A DNA stretch of 64,000 nt from Methanosarcinaceae archaeon (GTDB taxonomy: Archaea; Halobacteriota; Methanosarcinia; Methanosarcinales; Methanosarcinaceae): NCBI GenBank assembly GCA_016932675.1, contig JAFGCK010000036.1, positions 1-64,000 of the forward strand. Direction: 5' to 3'. Made by a program: the position numbers and the translations under genes. Numbering within the stretch: the stretch's first letter is position 1; every line of letters starts with the position of its first letter. The notes under the pieces were generated by a model. It searched no databases. It saw nothing but the letters and a program-made list of their open reading frames with translations, and was not told the DNA's origin. Below are positions 62,987 through 64,000 of the stretch, piece after piece.

Positions 62987-64000
62987 ACTCTGGCATGGTC
63001 CTTATCTGGATAGCGTTCATCACATGTGCGGGAGCAACTGTATTTTCCCTTGCAGATATGCTTACGGGCAAGCACAGATACGCCCTGTTCTCAAAAAGGA
63101 TGGAGATCGTATGCACAGTATCAGCCACCCTGTCGATGTTGATACTTGTTTTTCAGCTTTTGGTTGTGAATGCGTCCTACGACTATGTGTTCAGCCACTC
63201 CAGCACGGATCTCGCATGGTATTACAGGATATCGGCACTGTGGGCCGGCCAGGAAGGATCGCTGATGCTATGGGTCTGGGCAGTAATGATGATGCTGATC
63301 CCCCTGCAATACAGCAGCCCCACAAAGCAGCTTGCAGGTACCAGGCTCATGGAGCTCACCAGAATGACATCCCTTGCGATAAGCTCGGTGCTTCTGATGC
63401 TTCTGGTACTGACTAACCCTTTTGCAGCCTACTATGTGGCAGACGGCACAGGAGTAGAGCTTACGAACTGGAACCCCTTTGTTACCCTCTATGATGTCCC
63501 CTACGGCCAGGGTATGAACCCCCTGCTGCGCAACCCCTGGATGGCAGTACATCCGCCTGTGCTCTTCCTGGGATATGCCGCATTCACCATACCCTTTGCA
63601 GCTGCGATCGCAAACCTGCTCACAAAGGATGACAGGTGGACAGATATAGCAAAGGAATGGATGCGCATAGCATGGCTCTTCCTCACACTGGGTATCGGCC
63701 TGGGCGGATTCTGGGCCTACGAGGTACTGGGATGGGGGGCATGGTACTGGACCTGGGACCCGGTTGAAACCTCTTCACTCATACCATGGATCACCTCCAC
63801 GGCATTCCTGCATGCGAGGACTCGTCTGTCCTCAGGAGAATATGGGTTCCTTGCACCCCTGCTTGCAGTGCTTTCGTTCATACTCGTGATATTTGCAACC
63901 TTCGTGACCAGAAGCGGCATGTGGGCCTCTGTGCATTCATGGCAGGATTTCAGCGATGAAGGAATGGTCATAGCTATCTTCCTTGTGGTGCTGACAGGTA
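62983..64000 (+). CDS. ccmF: CcmF/CcsA-family cytochrome c heme lyase N-terminal portion (3' truncated by window edge)
   Basis: Frame open from GTG 62983 to the window end (not in ORF track): WYYRISALWAGQEGSLMLWVW, NPLLRNPWMAVHPPVLFLGYAAFTIPFA, WAYEVLGWGAWYWTWDPVETSSLIPW WWD motif. Confidence 0.92.
   Translation, partial: MNSGMVLIWIAFITCAGATVFSLADMLTGKHRYALFSKRMEIVCTVSATLSMLILVFQLLVVNASYDYVFSHSSTDLAWYYRISALWAGQEGSLMLWVWAVMMMLIPLQYSSPTKQLAGTRLMELTRMTSLAISSVLLMLLVLTNPFAAYYVADGTGVELTNWNPFVTLYDVPYGQGMNPLLRNPWMAVHPPVLFLGYAAFTIPFAAAIANLLTKDDRWTDIAKEWMRIAWLFLTLGIGLGGFWAYEVLGWGAWYWTWDPVETSSLIPWITSTAFLHARTRLSSGEYGFLAPLLAVLSFILVIFATFVTRSGMWASVHSWQDFSDEGMVIAIFLVVLTG

Overview
The window looks like a chromosomal segment from a methanogenic archaeon of the Methanosarcinales type. 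This is inferred from the archaeal RNA polymerase/str operon with split rpoB and rpoA, CDP-archaeol synthase, geranylgeranyl reductase-family and DUF2769-type proteins, and a Ccm-type cytochrome c maturation locus. The first ~16 kb is a canonical informational operon: tRNA-Lys, rpoH, rpoB'', rpoB', rpoA', rpoA'', L30e, nusA, S12, S7, aEF-2, aEF-1A, S10. The remainder is mostly housekeeping genes (ahcY, re-citrate-synthase-like + isocitrate dehydrogenase, pyk, glycerate kinase, uvrA, purB, amt-glnK, argF, purD, pyrE, carS, ccmF) interspersed with accessory loci. Those include an HxlR/siroheme reductase locus with two broken neighbours, a pspA-pspAA / htpX-pspAB convergent module, a NosD-type surface protein, and an AT-rich block of small ORFs. 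Three tRNAs were found. There is no rRNA, CRISPR array or intact transposase. I found no clearly complete, undescribed multi-gene system. The most interesting unexplained signals are (i) a promoter-like TATA followed by a 12-bp perfectly closed ~84-nt element in the tRNA-Arg/hydrolase intergenic region (candidate ncRNA), (ii) two leader regions with mutually exclusive hairpins, (iii) a two-copy dispersed element carrying decayed coding sequence, and (iv) several genes with frame or start anomalies. All calls were made by eye from sequence and motif recall, without database searches.
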